Shown: positions 51,858-61,409 of the stretch, piece by piece
How the letters are laid out: the number at the start of each line of letters is the position of its first letter
Numbering within the stretch: position 1 is the stretch's first letter
Assembly (NCBI RefSeq): GCF_008065375.1
Contig: NZ_VJYI01000002.1
Span: 186,001-250,000 of the forward strand
Direction of reading: 5' to 3'
DNA length: 64,000 nt
From: Nonomuraea sp. SYSU D8015
Lineage (GTDB): Bacteria > Actinomycetota > Actinomycetes > Streptosporangiales > Streptosporangiaceae
Notes under the pieces: model-generated
Database searches by the model: none
What the model was told of the DNA's origin: nothing
The model's input: only the letters and a program-made list of their open reading frames with translations
Program-made: the position numbers and the translations under genes

Positions 51858-52154
51858 ATGGCAGGTGTTCTGATCGGCCTGGCGCTGCTGGCCTTCTGGC
51901 TTTTTTCGATGTTCGACGTGATCACGACACCCGAAGACGAGGTTAGGAACGTACCAAAAGCTCTCTGGATCCTGGTCGTCGTGCTGATCCCGCTCGTCGG
52001 CGGCCTGATCTGGATGGTGCGCGGCCGTCCGCGGGCGCCGCGGCAGGCATGGCCGGTCCCCCCCGGCCCCGGTGTGCCGAAGGGTCCCGACGACGACCCC
52101 GAGTTCCTGCGCGACCTCGATCGCCGCATGCGGGGCGGTGACGACCTGGGCTAG
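51858..52154 (+). CDS. PLDc_N-type two-helix membrane protein
   Basis: The protein of about 98 residues has two membrane helices, GVLIGLALLAFWLFSMFDVI and ALWILVVVLIPLVGGLIWM, separated by TTPEDEVRNVPK. This is the phospholipase D-nuclease N-terminal (PLDc_N) module, here alone as in many actinobacterial proteins. The C-terminal half is Pro/Arg-rich and soluble. ATG 51858 is preferred, with ATG 51840 as an alternative. It overlaps the convergent ccsB by 4 bases. The function is unknown. Confidence 0.78.
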   Translation: MAGVLIGLALLAFWLFSMFDVITTPEDEVRNVPKALWILVVVLIPLVGGLIWMVRGRPRAPRQAWPVPPGPGVPKGPDDDPEFLRDLDRRMRGGDDLG

Positions 52155-53140
52155 TTGCCGACGTCGGCGTAACTGTGCAGCCCCGAGATGAAGATGTTGA
52201 CGCCGATCAAGTTGAACAGCAGGCAGGCGAAGGCCACCAGCTGCACGATGGTGGCGGCCCTGCCCCGCCAGCCGGCCGTCACCCTGGCGTGGAGATAGGC
52301 GGCGTAGGCCACCCACGTGATGAACGACCAGACCTCCTTGGGGTCCCACCCCCAGTAACGGCCCCAGGCCCGGTCGGCCCACAGCGCACCCGCGATCACC
52401 GCGAACGTCCACAGCGGGAACGCGAACACGATCGCCCGGTGCGCCACCCGCTCGAGGTCCTCGCGGGTGGGCAACCGGGAGAGCCCGTCACCGCGGATGA
52501 GATAGAGGATCCCGGCGACGCCCGCCATCGTCAGCAGGCCGCTGGAGATGATCGCCGCGGTGACGTGGATGGCGATCCAGTACGAGTTCAGCGCGGGCAC
52601 GACGGGGCCCGCGGCGGTGTAGAAGAACTTGACGGCGAGCCCGAGCCCGAGCGCGGCCGTGACCATGACGAACGCGCCGAGGAAGCGGACGTTGTGGCGG
52701 AGCTGGGTGCCGAGGAACGCGGAGACGGCGGCGAAGCAGATGGCCACCACGAACTCGTACATGTTGCCCCACGGCCACCGCTCCACGGCCAGGCCGCGGG
52801 TGACGATGGCGGCCAGGTTGGCGGCCCAGCCGAGCCAGGCGAGCGCGAGCGCCACCGTCCCGGCCCTGATCGCCCCACGCGGCTGCCCGGCCGCCTCAGA
52901 GGCCCCGGGCTGCTCCGCGCTGGAGGCGTCGGCGCCCTCGCCTCCCGATCCGGCCGCGCCCACCGCCACCGGCTGCTTGACGGCCTGCCGCTGGGCGTCG
53001 GCCCCCAGGGCCGCCGCCTTGCCGGGCCGGAAGCGCCCGAAAGCCAGCTCCATCGCGAAACCGACCATGGAGACGACGTAGAGCAGGACCGCTGCGACGA
53101 CGAAAAGATCGCTCAGCCCGGCGAGTTGCTCAGCGGACAT
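52151..53140 (-). CDS. ccsB: Cytochrome c biogenesis protein CcsB (CcsA-type)
   Basis: The 329-residue membrane protein transports and attaches heme to apocytochrome c (System II). The tryptophan-rich WWD-type motif is in WADRAWGRYWGWDPKEVWSF, and a His pair lies in nearby helices (AIHVTAAIISSG, VAHRAIVFAFP). A 45-residue Ala/Gly/Glu-rich insert follows the first helix, a feature of actinobacteria. It starts 11 bases inside the resB 3' end, so it is co-translated with it. Confidence 0.93.
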   Translation of the reverse strand: MSAEQLAGLSDLFVVAAVLLYVVSMVGFAMELAFGRFRPGKAAALGADAQRQAVKQPVAVGAAGSGGEGADASSAEQPGASEAAGQPRGAIRAGTVALALAWLGWAANLAAIVTRGLAVERWPWGNMYEFVVAICFAAVSAFLGTQLRHNVRFLGAFVMVTAALGLGLAVKFFYTAAGPVVPALNSYWIAIHVTAAIISSGLLTMAGVAGILYLIRGDGLSRLPTREDLERVAHRAIVFAFPLWTFAVIAGALWADRAWGRYWGWDPKEVWSFITWVAYAAYLHARVTAGWRGRAATIVQLVAFACLLFNLIGVNIFISGLHSYADVGN

Positions 53141-54692
53141 CCTTCTCTCCTGCCGATAGAACCTTGACGATGTCGGCGAACTCCTCGGCGAAGCCCGCCG
53201 CGGAGCCCTCGGTGCGGGTCAGGCCGCCCACCTCGACCGTGCCGCCCTCCTTGACCCGGACGAAGACCCTGCGGCGCCGGATCATGAGCGAGAGCGCGAT
53301 GGCGACGACCGCGACGGCGGCGAAGACCAGGGCGGGCACACGCCCCGGGTCGTAGGCGATCTGGAGCGTCATCCACTCCTTGACCCCGACGAACTCCAGC
53401 TTGCCCGCCCCTTCCGGCAGGTCGATCGACTGCCCCGCCGCCAGCGGCTTGGGCACGTTGGAGCCCATGACGAGCGGCTTGAGCTTCTTCATGACCTCGG
53501 GCGGCGCGAGCTCGTAGACCGACTGCGGCCGGCCCGAGCGCAGGCCCAGATCGCCGGAGAAGGCCCCGACGAGCTGCACCTCGGGGTTGAGCTCGTCGGG
53601 GAAGGCCGAGGCGTACGTGCCGTCGGTGAGCGGCACGCTGGTGGGCAGGAACCGCAGCAGGAACCCCAGCTGCGACGGCTGCGCGTCCGGCGCCTTGACC
53701 ACGCATCCCGAGGTCATCGTGGGCTTGTCCTCGATCAGGCAGGGCACCGCGCCCTCGAAGGCCACCTGCCCCTTGCCGTCGGTGACCTTGAAGACCGGGG
53801 CGTAGCCGTTGCCGATCAGGTAGACCTGCGTGCCGTTGACCTCGAGCGGCGTGTTGACCTTCAGCTCGAAGTCCCGCGTGGGCGCGCCGGGCGAGTCGTT
53901 GACCTTGAGGTGGGCCGAGTAGTCGAGCGCCTGCCCCCGCTTGTCGCCCTCGACCTGGTAGGAGACCTTGAAGTCGGTCAACTGGAGCGAGAACGGCTCC
54001 AGCGACTCCGCCGACACCTGACTGCCCGGGATGTAGCGGTCGTAGGCGGCCACCGTGTTGGCGAACCCGTCGCCCTCCACGACCAGGACGTTGCCGCGGT
54101 AGCCGTACAGCGAGCCGGCGCCGATCGCGAGCAGGATGCCGAGCAGCGCGATGTGGAAGAACAGGTTTCCGGTCTCGCGCAGGTAGCCCTTCTCGGCCGA
54201 GACCCAGCCGTCCCCGGTCACGACGCGGAAGCGCAGCTTGCGCAGCCGCCGCGCGGCTTCCTCGACGCCCAGGTCGCCCTCGAACGCGGCCGCGTGCGGC
54301 AGCCGCGACAGGTGCTTCGGCGCGGCGGGCGGCTTGCGGCGCAGCTCGCGCAGGTAGGTCGCGGTGCGCGGGACGATGCAGCCGATCAGCGAGGTGAACA
54401 GCAGCAGGTAGACGGCCGCGAACCAGGTCGAGGTGAACACCTCGAACAGCTGGAACCGGTCGTACCACTCGGCCAGCGTCGGGTTCTGCTCGTAGAGGCG
54501 GGCCACCTTGTCGGGCTCGACGCCGCGCTGCGGCACCAGCGAGCCCGGCACCGAGCCGAGCGCGAGCAGGAACAGCAGGATCAGCGCCGTCTTCATCGAG
54601 GTGAGCGTGCGCCACCCCCACCGCAGCCAGGCCGTCAGCCCGAACCCGGCCTGATTGGGCGACTGCTCCTTCTCCAGCTCCTGGACGCTCAT
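53130..54692 (-). CDS. resB: Cytochrome c biogenesis protein ResB
   Basis: The 520-residue protein pairs with CcsB in the System II heme lyase. The N-terminal helices (WGWRTLTSMKTALILLFLLA, then TWFAAVYLLLFTSLIGCIVP) are followed by a large extracytoplasmic domain and a last helix near residue 450. Standard motifs include ALGSVPGSLVPQRG and LSRLPHAAAFEGDL. ATG 54690-54692 shares one base with the ccdA stop (TGATG). The larger open frame upstream is antisense of ccdA. Confidence 0.93.
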   Translation of the reverse strand: MSVQELEKEQSPNQAGFGLTAWLRWGWRTLTSMKTALILLFLLALGSVPGSLVPQRGVEPDKVARLYEQNPTLAEWYDRFQLFEVFTSTWFAAVYLLLFTSLIGCIVPRTATYLRELRRKPPAAPKHLSRLPHAAAFEGDLGVEEAARRLRKLRFRVVTGDGWVSAEKGYLRETGNLFFHIALLGILLAIGAGSLYGYRGNVLVVEGDGFANTVAAYDRYIPGSQVSAESLEPFSLQLTDFKVSYQVEGDKRGQALDYSAHLKVNDSPGAPTRDFELKVNTPLEVNGTQVYLIGNGYAPVFKVTDGKGQVAFEGAVPCLIEDKPTMTSGCVVKAPDAQPSQLGFLLRFLPTSVPLTDGTYASAFPDELNPEVQLVGAFSGDLGLRSGRPQSVYELAPPEVMKKLKPLVMGSNVPKPLAAGQSIDLPEGAGKLEFVGVKEWMTLQIAYDPGRVPALVFAAVAVVAIALSLMIRRRRVFVRVKEGGTVEVGGLTRTEGSAAGFAEEFADIVKVLSAGEKDVR

Positions 54693-55414
54693 CAGATCAC
54701 CGGCTCGAACGCGCCGATCATGCCCTGCATGGCCGCGATCATCTGCCCCCACAGCCCGGTCACCAGCAGGACCCCGACGGCCACCATCATGCCGCCGCCG
54801 ATCCTGGTGATCAGGCGCGAGTGCCTGCGGATGGCCCGGAACGTGCGCAGGGCCTTGGTGTACGCCAGCGCCGCGCCCACGAACGGCAGCCCGAGGCCCA
54901 GCGCGTACGCCAGGGCCAGGACGGCGCCACGGGCGGCGCTGCCCTCGTTGAGCCCGAGCGTCAGCACGACGGCCAGCGTGGGCCCGATGCACGGCGTCCA
55001 CCCCAGCCCGAACACCACCCCGAGCAGCGGCGCCCCGGCGAGGCCCGCGGCCGGCAGCCGGTGGATGCGCACGTCGCGCATCAGCCCCGGCACGACACCC
55101 AGGAACGCCAGCCCGAGCAGGATGGTCAGCACCCCGAGGATCCGCGTGATGATCTCGGCGTTGCCCAGCATCACCGACCCGAGCCCGCCGAACAGCGCCC
55201 CGCTGAGCACGAACACCAGCCCGAACCCGGCCACGAACAGCGCCGTCCCGAGCACCAGCCGCCCCCGCTTGGGGTCGGAGCTCATGCCGGTCACGTACGA
55301 CAGGTAGCCGGGCACCAGCGGCAGCACGCACGGCGAGAGGAACGACACGACCCCGGCCAGCACCGCGATCGGCACCGCCAGCAGCAACGACCCGGAGGCC
55401 ACGACGTCACTCAT
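54692..55414 (-). CDS. ccdA: Cytochrome c biogenesis / thiol-disulfide transporter CcdA
   Basis: The 240-residue six-helix protein moves reducing power across the membrane for apocytochrome c. Reactive cysteines are in FLSPCVLPLVPGY and GWTPCIGPTLA. It provides electrons to the ResA encoded upstream. ATG 55412-55414 overlaps the resA end by 8 bases. Confidence 0.95.
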   Translation of the reverse strand: MSDVVASGSLLLAVPIAVLAGVVSFLSPCVLPLVPGYLSYVTGMSSDPKRGRLVLGTALFVAGFGLVFVLSGALFGGLGSVMLGNAEIITRILGVLTILLGLAFLGVVPGLMRDVRIHRLPAAGLAGAPLLGVVFGLGWTPCIGPTLAVVLTLGLNEGSAARGAVLALAYALGLGLPFVGAALAYTKALRTFRAIRRHSRLITRIGGGMMVAVGVLLVTGLWGQMIAAMQGMIGAFEPVI

Positions 55415-55973
55415 CGCGCACCTTGGTCACCGCGTTCATCAGGTCGGTGTATTTGACCGCGCCGAGCGCCCTGGCGGCGATCCTGCCCTGCTTGTCGATG
55501 ATCAGCGTGGACGGGATGGCCGCGGGCGGCACCGTGCCCTGGAAGGCCAGCGCCACCTTGCCCGGCTGGTCGAAGATGGACGGGTAGCCGGTCTTCTCGG
55601 TGCGCTCGAAGGCCAGCGCGTCGGCCTGTCGGTCCTTGAAGTCGACGCCGAGGAACTCCACGCCGCTGCCCTTGGTCTTGGCCGCGACCTCCTTGAGCAC
55701 CGGCGCCTCCGCCCGGCACGGGCCGCACCACGACGCCCAGAAGTTGAGCACCACGACCTTGCCCTTGTGCGCGGCGAGCGAGGCGGTGCCGCCCTCGAGG
55801 GTCGGCCCCTCGATCGCCGGCGCGGGCTTGCGCTCGCCGGCCGCGAACACCTGCATCTTCCCGTCACCCGCGACGAACCGGGTGTCACCTGCCTGCGGCT
55901 GACCGGTCTGGTTGCCGGCGCAGCCCGCGACCAGGACGGTCAGGAGAACGAGGGAGATGGACTTGGCGCGCAC
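55407..55973 (-). CDS. resA: ResA-like thiol-disulfide reductase lipoprotein
   Basis: The 188-residue protein has a lipoprotein signal with lipobox LVAGC (Cys18) and a thioredoxin-fold domain with active site WCGPC (Cys83, Cys86). It reduces apocytochrome c cysteines before heme attachment. GTG 55971-55973 has AGGAGAT upstream. It is the first gene of resA-ccdA-resB-ccsB. Confidence 0.93.
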   Translation of the reverse strand: MRAKSISLVLLTVLVAGCAGNQTGQPQAGDTRFVAGDGKMQVFAAGERKPAPAIEGPTLEGGTASLAAHKGKVVVLNFWASWCGPCRAEAPVLKEVAAKTKGSGVEFLGVDFKDRQADALAFERTEKTGYPSIFDQPGKVALAFQGTVPPAAIPSTLIIDKQGRIAARALGAVKYTDLMNAVTKVRDE

Positions 55974-56153
55974 GGAGGAAGATCTCCTTGTACTACAACC
56001 GGTAGAGCTTGCAACTCTACCGGTGACGCCGCGCGCCCCGGACATCGGGACCGGCATACCGCCGGAAAACGACCACCTCACGACCTGCCCTGGCACGCGC
56101 CGCCTGCCTCGTCCCCCGGCTCCCGACCACGCGGGTCCGCGGTCACCGTGCTG

Positions 56154-56792
56154 TCAGGCGCCGGGGATGGAGGGCCCGGCGTCCAGCGACCCGGCCGGCT
56201 CGCTGTAGCCGACGCTGACGAGCCGGTTGCCGTCGAACGTGAGCGTGGTGAGACTGGCCAGCGCGCACTGCCTGCGCCTGGGGTCGTGCCAGAGCCTGCG
56301 GCCCTCGGCGGCCGACCTGATCGCCCAGATCGGGAGCTGGTGGCTGACGAGCACCGCCTCGTGCCCGCGCGCCGCAGCCCTGGCGTCCTCGATCACCGAC
56401 TTCATGCGCTGGAGGATGACCGGGTACGGCTCTCCCCAGGACGGGCGGAGCGGGTTCCAGAAATAGCGGTAGTTGCGCCAGTCGCGGAACACCCCCATCC
56501 CTTGCCCCACCCGGCGGCCCTCCAGGAGGTTTCCCGCCTCGATCAGGCGGACGTCCTGCTGGATCTCCAGGCCGAGCTTCTCGGCGAGCGGCGCCGCGGT
56601 CTCCAGCGCGCGCTCCAGCGGCGAGCTGTAGAGGGCGACGATGTCACGGCCGCCGACCGCCTTCGCGACCGTCTCGGCCATGAGCTGACCTGTCTCGGAC
56701 AGGTGGTAGCCGGGCAGCCTGCCGTACAGGATGCCATCGGGGTTGTGCACCTCACCGTGGCGCAGCAGATGGACGACGGTGGTTTCAGCCAT
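56154..56792 (-). CDS. Histidine phosphatase family protein
   Basis: The 212-residue protein has the phosphoglycerate-mutase-like fold. The phospho-His motif is LLRHGEVHNPDG near residue 11, SSPLERALETA is the second block, and EAVLVSHQLP holds the second catalytic His. This version is often found near cytochrome c genes and hemL in actinomycetes. The substrate is unknown; a general phosphatase role is more likely than glycolysis. ATG 56790-56792 is the start. It lies 181 bases downstream of the resA start, in the opposite gene neighbourhood. Confidence 0.88.
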   Translation of the reverse strand: MAETTVVHLLRHGEVHNPDGILYGRLPGYHLSETGQLMAETVAKAVGGRDIVALYSSPLERALETAAPLAEKLGLEIQQDVRLIEAGNLLEGRRVGQGMGVFRDWRNYRYFWNPLRPSWGEPYPVILQRMKSVIEDARAAARGHEAVLVSHQLPIWAIRSAAEGRRLWHDPRRRQCALASLTTLTFDGNRLVSVGYSEPAGSLDAGPSIPGA

Positions 56793-56947
56793 GGTGCGGA
56801 CAGCCTATCCGCTCGGGCGCGCCGCGCGCCCAGGGGCCGTGTTCGCCTGGAGTTCATCGGGAGATAACGTCGCGGGGTGAGCCCCGTTGTGTCCATCGCC
56901 CTCAGCTGACCGCCGGCGCGCCCTCAGCGGCGGCTGTCGGTCAGGCG

Positions 56948-57868
56948 TCAATTGAGCGCCCAGGCGTTCTCTTGCTGCCTGCTCGCGTCCGCGAGGGCCT
57001 CGACCAGGGCCCTGATCGCGGGGCGGCGGGCCGCGTCCGAGCGCCACACCGCGTAGATCCGGCGCGACTGCCGCGGCCTGAGCGGCACGAGCCGGACGCC
57101 GCCGGGCACGCAGTCCCGCCCGAGCCGCGGCACGATCGCGCAGCCCAGGCCGGCGGCCACCAGCGCCAGTTGCGTCGGGTATTCGTCGGCCATGCAGGCG
57201 ATCACCGGCTCCAGCGAGGCGTTGCGCAGCGTGAACACCAGCCAGTCGTGGCAGACGGTGCCGGGCGAGCCGCTGATCCACATCTCGCCGTGCAACTGGG
57301 CCAGCTCCAGCTCCCTGGCGTCGGCCAGCGGGTGGTCGGCCGGCAGCGCCACGTCGGCGACGTCGTCGAGCAGCGTGGACTTGGACAGCCCGTCGGGCAT
57401 GGCCATGGGCCTGTTGAGCCAGTCCTGGATCACGCCCAGGTCCAGCTCGCCCCTGGCCACGTCGCGCACGACCCGCTCGGGCTCGCGCTCGATGAGCTGG
57501 ATCCACAGGTCGGGATGGCGGCTGCGGAGCGAGCTCAGCGCCTTGGGCATGATCCCGCGGGCGGCGGTGGGAAAGGCGGCGATGTTGAGGCGGCCGACGA
57601 CCTGGCCGCGCAGCGCCTCGAAGTCGGCCTCGGCGGTCTCGACCAGGGCGAGGATCCGCTCGGCGTGCTCGGCCAGCAGGCCGGCGGCGTCCGTCAGCCG
57701 CACGCCGCGGCCGTTGCGTTCCACGAGCCTGGCGCCGGTCTCGCGCTCCAGCTTGGCGATCTGCTGCGACACGGCCGACGGCGTGACCATGAGCGCGTCG
57801 GCCGCGGCTCCGACCGACCCGTAGACGTGGACGGCGTGAAGGGCCTTGAGCCGGTTCAAGTCCAACAT
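56948..57868 (-). CDS. LysR-family transcriptional regulator
   Basis: The 306-residue protein has the LysR helix-turn-helix at residues 1-60 (DLNRLKALHAVHVYGSVGAA, then SAVSQQIAKLERETG). The effector domain has GRLNIAAFPTAARGIMP at its start. ATG 57866-57868 is chosen by family alignment; a longer frame upstream is unlikely. It is divergent from the small ORF and EamA exporter, so control of export is likely. The CTAAA/TTTAG dyad between them is a candidate site. Confidence 0.9.
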   Translation of the reverse strand: MLDLNRLKALHAVHVYGSVGAAADALMVTPSAVSQQIAKLERETGARLVERNGRGVRLTDAAGLLAEHAERILALVETAEADFEALRGQVVGRLNIAAFPTAARGIMPKALSSLRSRHPDLWIQLIEREPERVVRDVARGELDLGVIQDWLNRPMAMPDGLSKSTLLDDVADVALPADHPLADARELELAQLHGEMWISGSPGTVCHDWLVFTLRNASLEPVIACMADEYPTQLALVAAGLGCAIVPRLGRDCVPGGVRLVPLRPRQSRRIYAVWRSDAARRPAIRALVEALADASRQQENAWALN

Positions 57869-57878
57869 GTAAGCCACT

Positions 57879-57891
57879 CTAAAGGGTTTAG
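57879..57891. promoter_or_regulatory. CTAAA-GGG-TTTAG dyad between LysR and exporter genes
   Basis: CTAAA (57879-57883) and TTTAG (57887-57891) flank GGG, 11 bases upstream of the LysR start and 51 bases before the small ORF. LysR regulators bind T-N11-A style dyads in such divergent gaps. The site is short, so confidence is limited. Confidence 0.35.
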
Positions 57892-57941
57892 CGTAGAAAG
57901 TCTCGCTTGTCGTTGAATGTGTAGCAGAGGAAAATAGATGC

Positions 57942-58052
57942 ATGAGAATCCTCAAGACGAAGAAGCAGCAGCCGAGCTCCCCCTCGTACCTGAAGGCGCT
58001 GGCCGAGCAGGCTCGCGAGCAGCGCATCCGCTACCAGAAGCCCACCCGCTGA
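57942..58052 (+). CDS. 36-residue basic peptide coupled to EamA exporter
   Basis: ATG 57942 opens a short frame of 36 residues (MRILKTKKQQPSSPSYLKAL, then AEQAREQRIRYQKPTR) ending with TGA 58050-58052. GAGGAAA lies about 10 bases upstream as a ribosome site. The peptide is very basic with no membrane segment. The exporter GTG follows with no gap and has no good ribosome site of its own, so exporter translation probably depends on this ORF. A regulatory leader or a small protein are both possible. Confidence 0.6.
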   Translation: MRILKTKKQQPSSPSYLKALAEQAREQRIRYQKPTR

Positions 58053-58949
58053 GTGCGCCCCCGCCACCTCGCCCTCGCCGTCGGCCTCGCGGCCGTCTGG
58101 GGCTTCAACTTCGTGGTCATGCAGGTAGGGCTGCGGCACTTCCCGCCGCTGCTCTACGCGGGGATCAGGTTCGCCATGGCCGCGTTCCCCGCCCTGCTGA
58201 TCGTGGGGCGGCCAGGAGTCCCGTGGCGCTGGGTCGCCGGGGTGGCGGCCACCATCGGAGTGGGGCAGTTCGGCCTGCTGCTCGTGGGAATGCGGGCGGG
58301 CATGCCGGCCGGGCTCACCTCACTCGTCCTGCAGATGCAGGCGTTGTTCACCGTGCTGTTCGCGGTGACGCTGCTCCGGGAGCGGCTCACCGCACGCCGC
58401 GTCCTCGGGCTGACCGTCGCGTTCGGCGGGCTGGCCCTGGTCGCGTACGACTTCGGCGTGTCCGGCCCGATCGGCGCCTTCGCCCTCTGCGTCGCCGCGG
58501 CGGCCGCCTGGGGCCTCGGCAACGTGGTCCAGCGCCGCGCCGCCCCTCCGGACTCGCTCCGGTTCATGGTCTGGGTCAGCGCCCTGTCCGCGCCCCCGCT
58601 CCTGCTGCTGTCGCTGTGGCTGGAGGGGGTGCCCACGCTGAGCGCGCCTGCCGAGGGCTGGCTGTCGCTCGTGTACGTGGCGTTCGTGTCCACGCTCGGC
58701 GGATTCGGCGTCTGGGGGTGGCTGCTGCGCCGCTACGACGCCTCGGTCGTGGCGCCGTACACGCTGCTCGTGCCCGTCTTCGGCATGTCGTCGGCCGCCC
58801 TGGTCACGGGCGAGCCGCTCACCTGGCTCAAGCTGGTGGCGGCGGCCCTCATCGTGTGCGGCGTGTTGTACGCCGGCACGCGGCCCCGCGCTACAGAACG
58901 GCGGCGGCAGCCTTCGCCGCAGCCGGAAGCGCTTCGGCCACGCGGTTGA
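58053..58949 (+). CDS. EamA-family exporter
   Basis: The 298-residue protein has ten helices in two EamA repeats. It begins [20 protein letters not shown], and the second repeat has [22 protein letters not shown] and [19 protein letters not shown] segments. The N-terminal WGFNF resembles amino-acid or metabolite exporters such as those of the RhtA/YdcZ type. It begins with GTG directly after the peptide stop (TGAGTG). Its 3' end overlaps the convergent hemL by 59 bases. Confidence 0.87.
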   Translation: MRPRHLALAVGLAAVWGFNFVVMQVGLRHFPPLLYAGIRFAMAAFPALLIVGRPGVPWRWVAGVAATIGVGQFGLLLVGMRAGMPAGLTSLVLQMQALFTVLFAVTLLRERLTARRVLGLTVAFGGLALVAYDFGVSGPIGAFALCVAAAAAWGLGNVVQRRAAPPDSLRFMVWVSALSAPPLLLLSLWLEGVPTLSAPAEGWLSLVYVAFVSTLGGFGVWGWLLRRYDASVVAPYTLLVPVFGMSSAALVTGEPLTWLKLVAAALIVCGVLYAGTRPRATERRRQPSPQPEALRPRG

Positions 58950-60180
58950 TCGCCTCGTCGTCGTGCGCGGCCGACAGGAACCACGCCTCGTACGCCGACG
59001 GCGGCAGATAGACGCCCTGGTCCAGCATCGCGTGGAAGAACGCGGTGAAGGCGGCGGTGTTCTGTGTCTTGGCCTCGGCGAAATTCGTCACCTCGGCCTC
59101 GGTGAAGAAGATCGAGAACAGGCTCCCCGCACGCTGCAGCCGATGCGGCACCCCGGCCGCGGCCAGCGCCTCGGAGGCCGCATCCCCCACGGCGAGCGCC
59201 GCGGCGTCCACGCGCGCGTAGGCCGCGTCGTCGAGCGCCCGCAGCGTGGCCAGCCCGGCCGCGCACGCCAGCGGATTGCCCGACAGCGTGCCCGCCTGGT
59301 AGACAGGCCCCTCGGGGGCGAGATTGGCCATGACGTCGGCCCGCCCGCCGAACGCCGCCGCCGGCAGCCCGCCGCCCATGACCTTCCCGAACGTCATCAG
59401 GTCGGCCTCCACCGGGTCCAGGCCGTACCAACCGGCGGCCGAGACCCGGAACCCCGTCAGCACCTCGTCGACGATGAGCAACGCGCCGTTGGCCGTGCAG
59501 AGCTCGCGCAGGCGCGCGTTGAAGCCGTCGCGCGGCGGGACGACGCCCATGTTGGCCGGGCACGCCTCGGTGATCACGCACGCGACGTCCGCGGCGGCGA
59601 AGGCCTCCTCGACGGCCTCGATCGAGTTGTACGGCAACACGATCGTGTCCGCCGCCGACGCCCCGGTCACGCCCGGCGTGTCGGGCAGCCCGAACGTCGC
59701 CACCCCGGACCCCGCCGAGGCCAGCAACGCGTCGACGTGCCCGTGGTAGCAGCCGGCGAACTTGATCACCTTCGACCGCCCGGTGAAGCCCCGCGCCAGC
59801 CGCACCGCGCTCATGGTCGCCTCGGTGCCGGAGCTGACCAGCCGCACCTTCTCGACCGGCGCCACCCTGGCCACGATCTCCTCGGCCAGCTCGACCTCGC
59901 CCTGGGTGGCGGTGCCGTACGAGAAGCCGTCGGCCACCGCCCCGGAGACGGCCTCGACGACCGCGGGGTGCCGGTGCCCGAGGATCATCGGCCCCCAGGA
60001 GCAGACGAGGTCGACGTACCGGTTGCCGTCCACGTCGGTGATGTAGGGCCCCTGGCCTGAGGCCATGAAGCGCGGCGTGCCGCCGACCGCCCCGAACGCG
60101 CGCACCGGGGAGTTGACCCCTCCGGGCACGATCTGGCGGGCGCGGGCGAACAGGTCCTCGGAGTTCTGCGTACGGCTCAC
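58891..60180 (-). CDS. hemL: Glutamate-1-semialdehyde 2,1-aminomutase
   Basis: The 429-residue PLP enzyme makes 5-aminolevulinate from glutamate-1-semialdehyde (C5 heme pathway). Motifs are [47 protein letters not shown], and the PLP lysine in [15 protein letters not shown] 60178-60180 is selected; GTG 60187-60189 adds three residues. It completes a heme set with hemC, cobA/hemD and hemB on the same strand, separated from them by the primase-like gene. Confidence 0.95.
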   Translation of the reverse strand: MSRTQNSEDLFARARQIVPGGVNSPVRAFGAVGGTPRFMASGQGPYITDVDGNRYVDLVCSWGPMILGHRHPAVVEAVSGAVADGFSYGTATQGEVELAEEIVARVAPVEKVRLVSSGTEATMSAVRLARGFTGRSKVIKFAGCYHGHVDALLASAGSGVATFGLPDTPGVTGASAADTIVLPYNSIEAVEEAFAAADVACVITEACPANMGVVPPRDGFNARLRELCTANGALLIVDEVLTGFRVSAAGWYGLDPVEADLMTFGKVMGGGLPAAAFGGRADVMANLAPEGPVYQAGTLSGNPLACAAGLATLRALDDAAYARVDAAALAVGDAASEALAAAGVPHRLQRAGSLFSIFFTEAEVTNFAEAKTQNTAAFTAFFHAMLDQGVYLPPSAYEAWFLSAAHDDEAINRVAEALPAAAKAAAAVL

Positions 60181-60574
60181 CCGCCCCACATTATCCCCGC
60201 CCCCACCCGCCCCCGGCGTGGGGACGTCCGGCGAAGACCGGACCCGCCCCGCGCCAGGACGCCGGCTCACCGACCGAGCGCCCACGATCCCCTCAAGCAG
60301 GGGGGCCGGTAAAGCACAGCCGGCAGCGTGCGGGCCGGGGCCGGACGGAGGCTGAGGCACCGTCGCAGGAAGCCCGGGCCGGGAGCGCCGAGGCAGTGGC
60401 AGCACGGTCGGCGCGCACTGGGGCGGCCGAACGCGGCACCACTGCGCCGTGTCGCGAAGCGCGGCACGGTCTCGAGCCCCTGAGCGCCGCGACGGCGGGA
60501 CGTGGGACGGCGGAGACCGGCGCACATCGACGGCGGCCAACCAGGCTCCAAGCCGCCGGTACGCCCCAGGCCCG
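60181..60574. other. Long non-coding stretch with no recognised element
   Basis: These 394 bases between hemL and the primase-like gene are very GC-rich. Overlapping frames exist on both strands but have Arg/Pro/Gly-rich, unbalanced composition typical of antisense reading. I see no gene, RNA structure, palindrome or repeat worth naming beyond short local matches. Confidence 0.6.
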
Positions 60575-61204
60575 TCAGTCGGCGAGCCACTCCAGGATGC
60601 GCAGTGGGTCGGGAAGGGGACGCCCGTCCGGGAGCCGGAGCCAGGAGACGGGCTGGCCGCTGGGCAGCGTCGAGGGCGGCGCGAGGACGTAGCTGTCACG
60701 ACAGTGCCAGCGCAACCCCGGCGTGTCCTCGATGGTCGCCGGATCACAGTCCAGGTGACACGACCACCACTCGTCCTCGTCCTCCGGGTTGCCCCGCGTG
60801 GCCACGTAAAACAAGACCCGGTCGCCTTTCGCGGCGACCGGGCCCGGGTGTGCTCCGGCGGCGTCGATCCGGGTGAGGGCCGACAGGCCGGTGGCGAGGG
60901 GTACGTCGAAGACGTCGAACACGCGTCCGGTGGGCAGAATCACACTGGCCTCGGGCTCGGCATGCCACCAGCGGGTGAGCTGAGCGGGATCCGTCGTGGC
61001 CTGCAGATGCCAGGCGGGGGACAGCGGATGGGCACCGGGGTCGGGACATCCGAGGCGGTCACAGGAGCACGCACGCGGACCGTTCCGCAGCGGATAGGCG
61101 CCGGGCACGACAGGCCATCCCATAGCGGCGTATTCGAGCACAGAGGCGATTCGCGTCGGCCGCGGCCGTTTTTTGGTACGCCGAGCCAGTGGTACCCCCA
61201 CCAT
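60575..61204 (-). CDS. Bifunctional primase/polymerase-like domain protein
   Basis: The 209-residue protein resembles the N-terminal prim-pol module found in replication and mobile-element proteins. A Cys/His cluster, [20 protein letters not shown], fits the zinc-like element of these proteins. The catalytic Asp pair expected after GRVFD is FDVFDVP, with Asp-x-x-Asp spacing, so activity may be altered. The C-terminal ILEWLAD is short. Free-standing forms are known in actinomycetes near heme genes, with unknown function. ATG 61202-61204 is the start. Confidence 0.7.
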   Translation of the reverse strand: MVGVPLARRTKKRPRPTRIASVLEYAAMGWPVVPGAYPLRNGPRACSCDRLGCPDPGAHPLSPAWHLQATTDPAQLTRWWHAEPEASVILPTGRVFDVFDVPLATGLSALTRIDAAGAHPGPVAAKGDRVLFYVATRGNPEDEDEWWSCHLDCDPATIEDTPGLRWHCRDSYVLAPPSTLPSGQPVSWLRLPDGRPLPDPLRILEWLAD

Positions 61205-61409
61205 TGGTGTCTCCCGTCAAGTCCCTCGCACGCGCCTGAGGAGGTCCCGGCTCCGGGCGGGCGATCGCACACGCGGGACACACCAGCACTTGTTATCGCA
61301 CTCTAACGCACACGTCCCACGAGTTGACGGAAAACCCCTTGGTTTGACCTCGATGGATCCGCAGCGACGCGCGGACATCCATCGAGGTACGCGAGCGGAA
61401 GCTCGCCGA

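Noticed and set aside
60181..60574. Plus- and minus-strand frames of up to about 100 codons
   Set aside because: No ribosome sites and heavily Arg/Pro/Gly-biased translations suggest chance open frames in GC-rich DNA.
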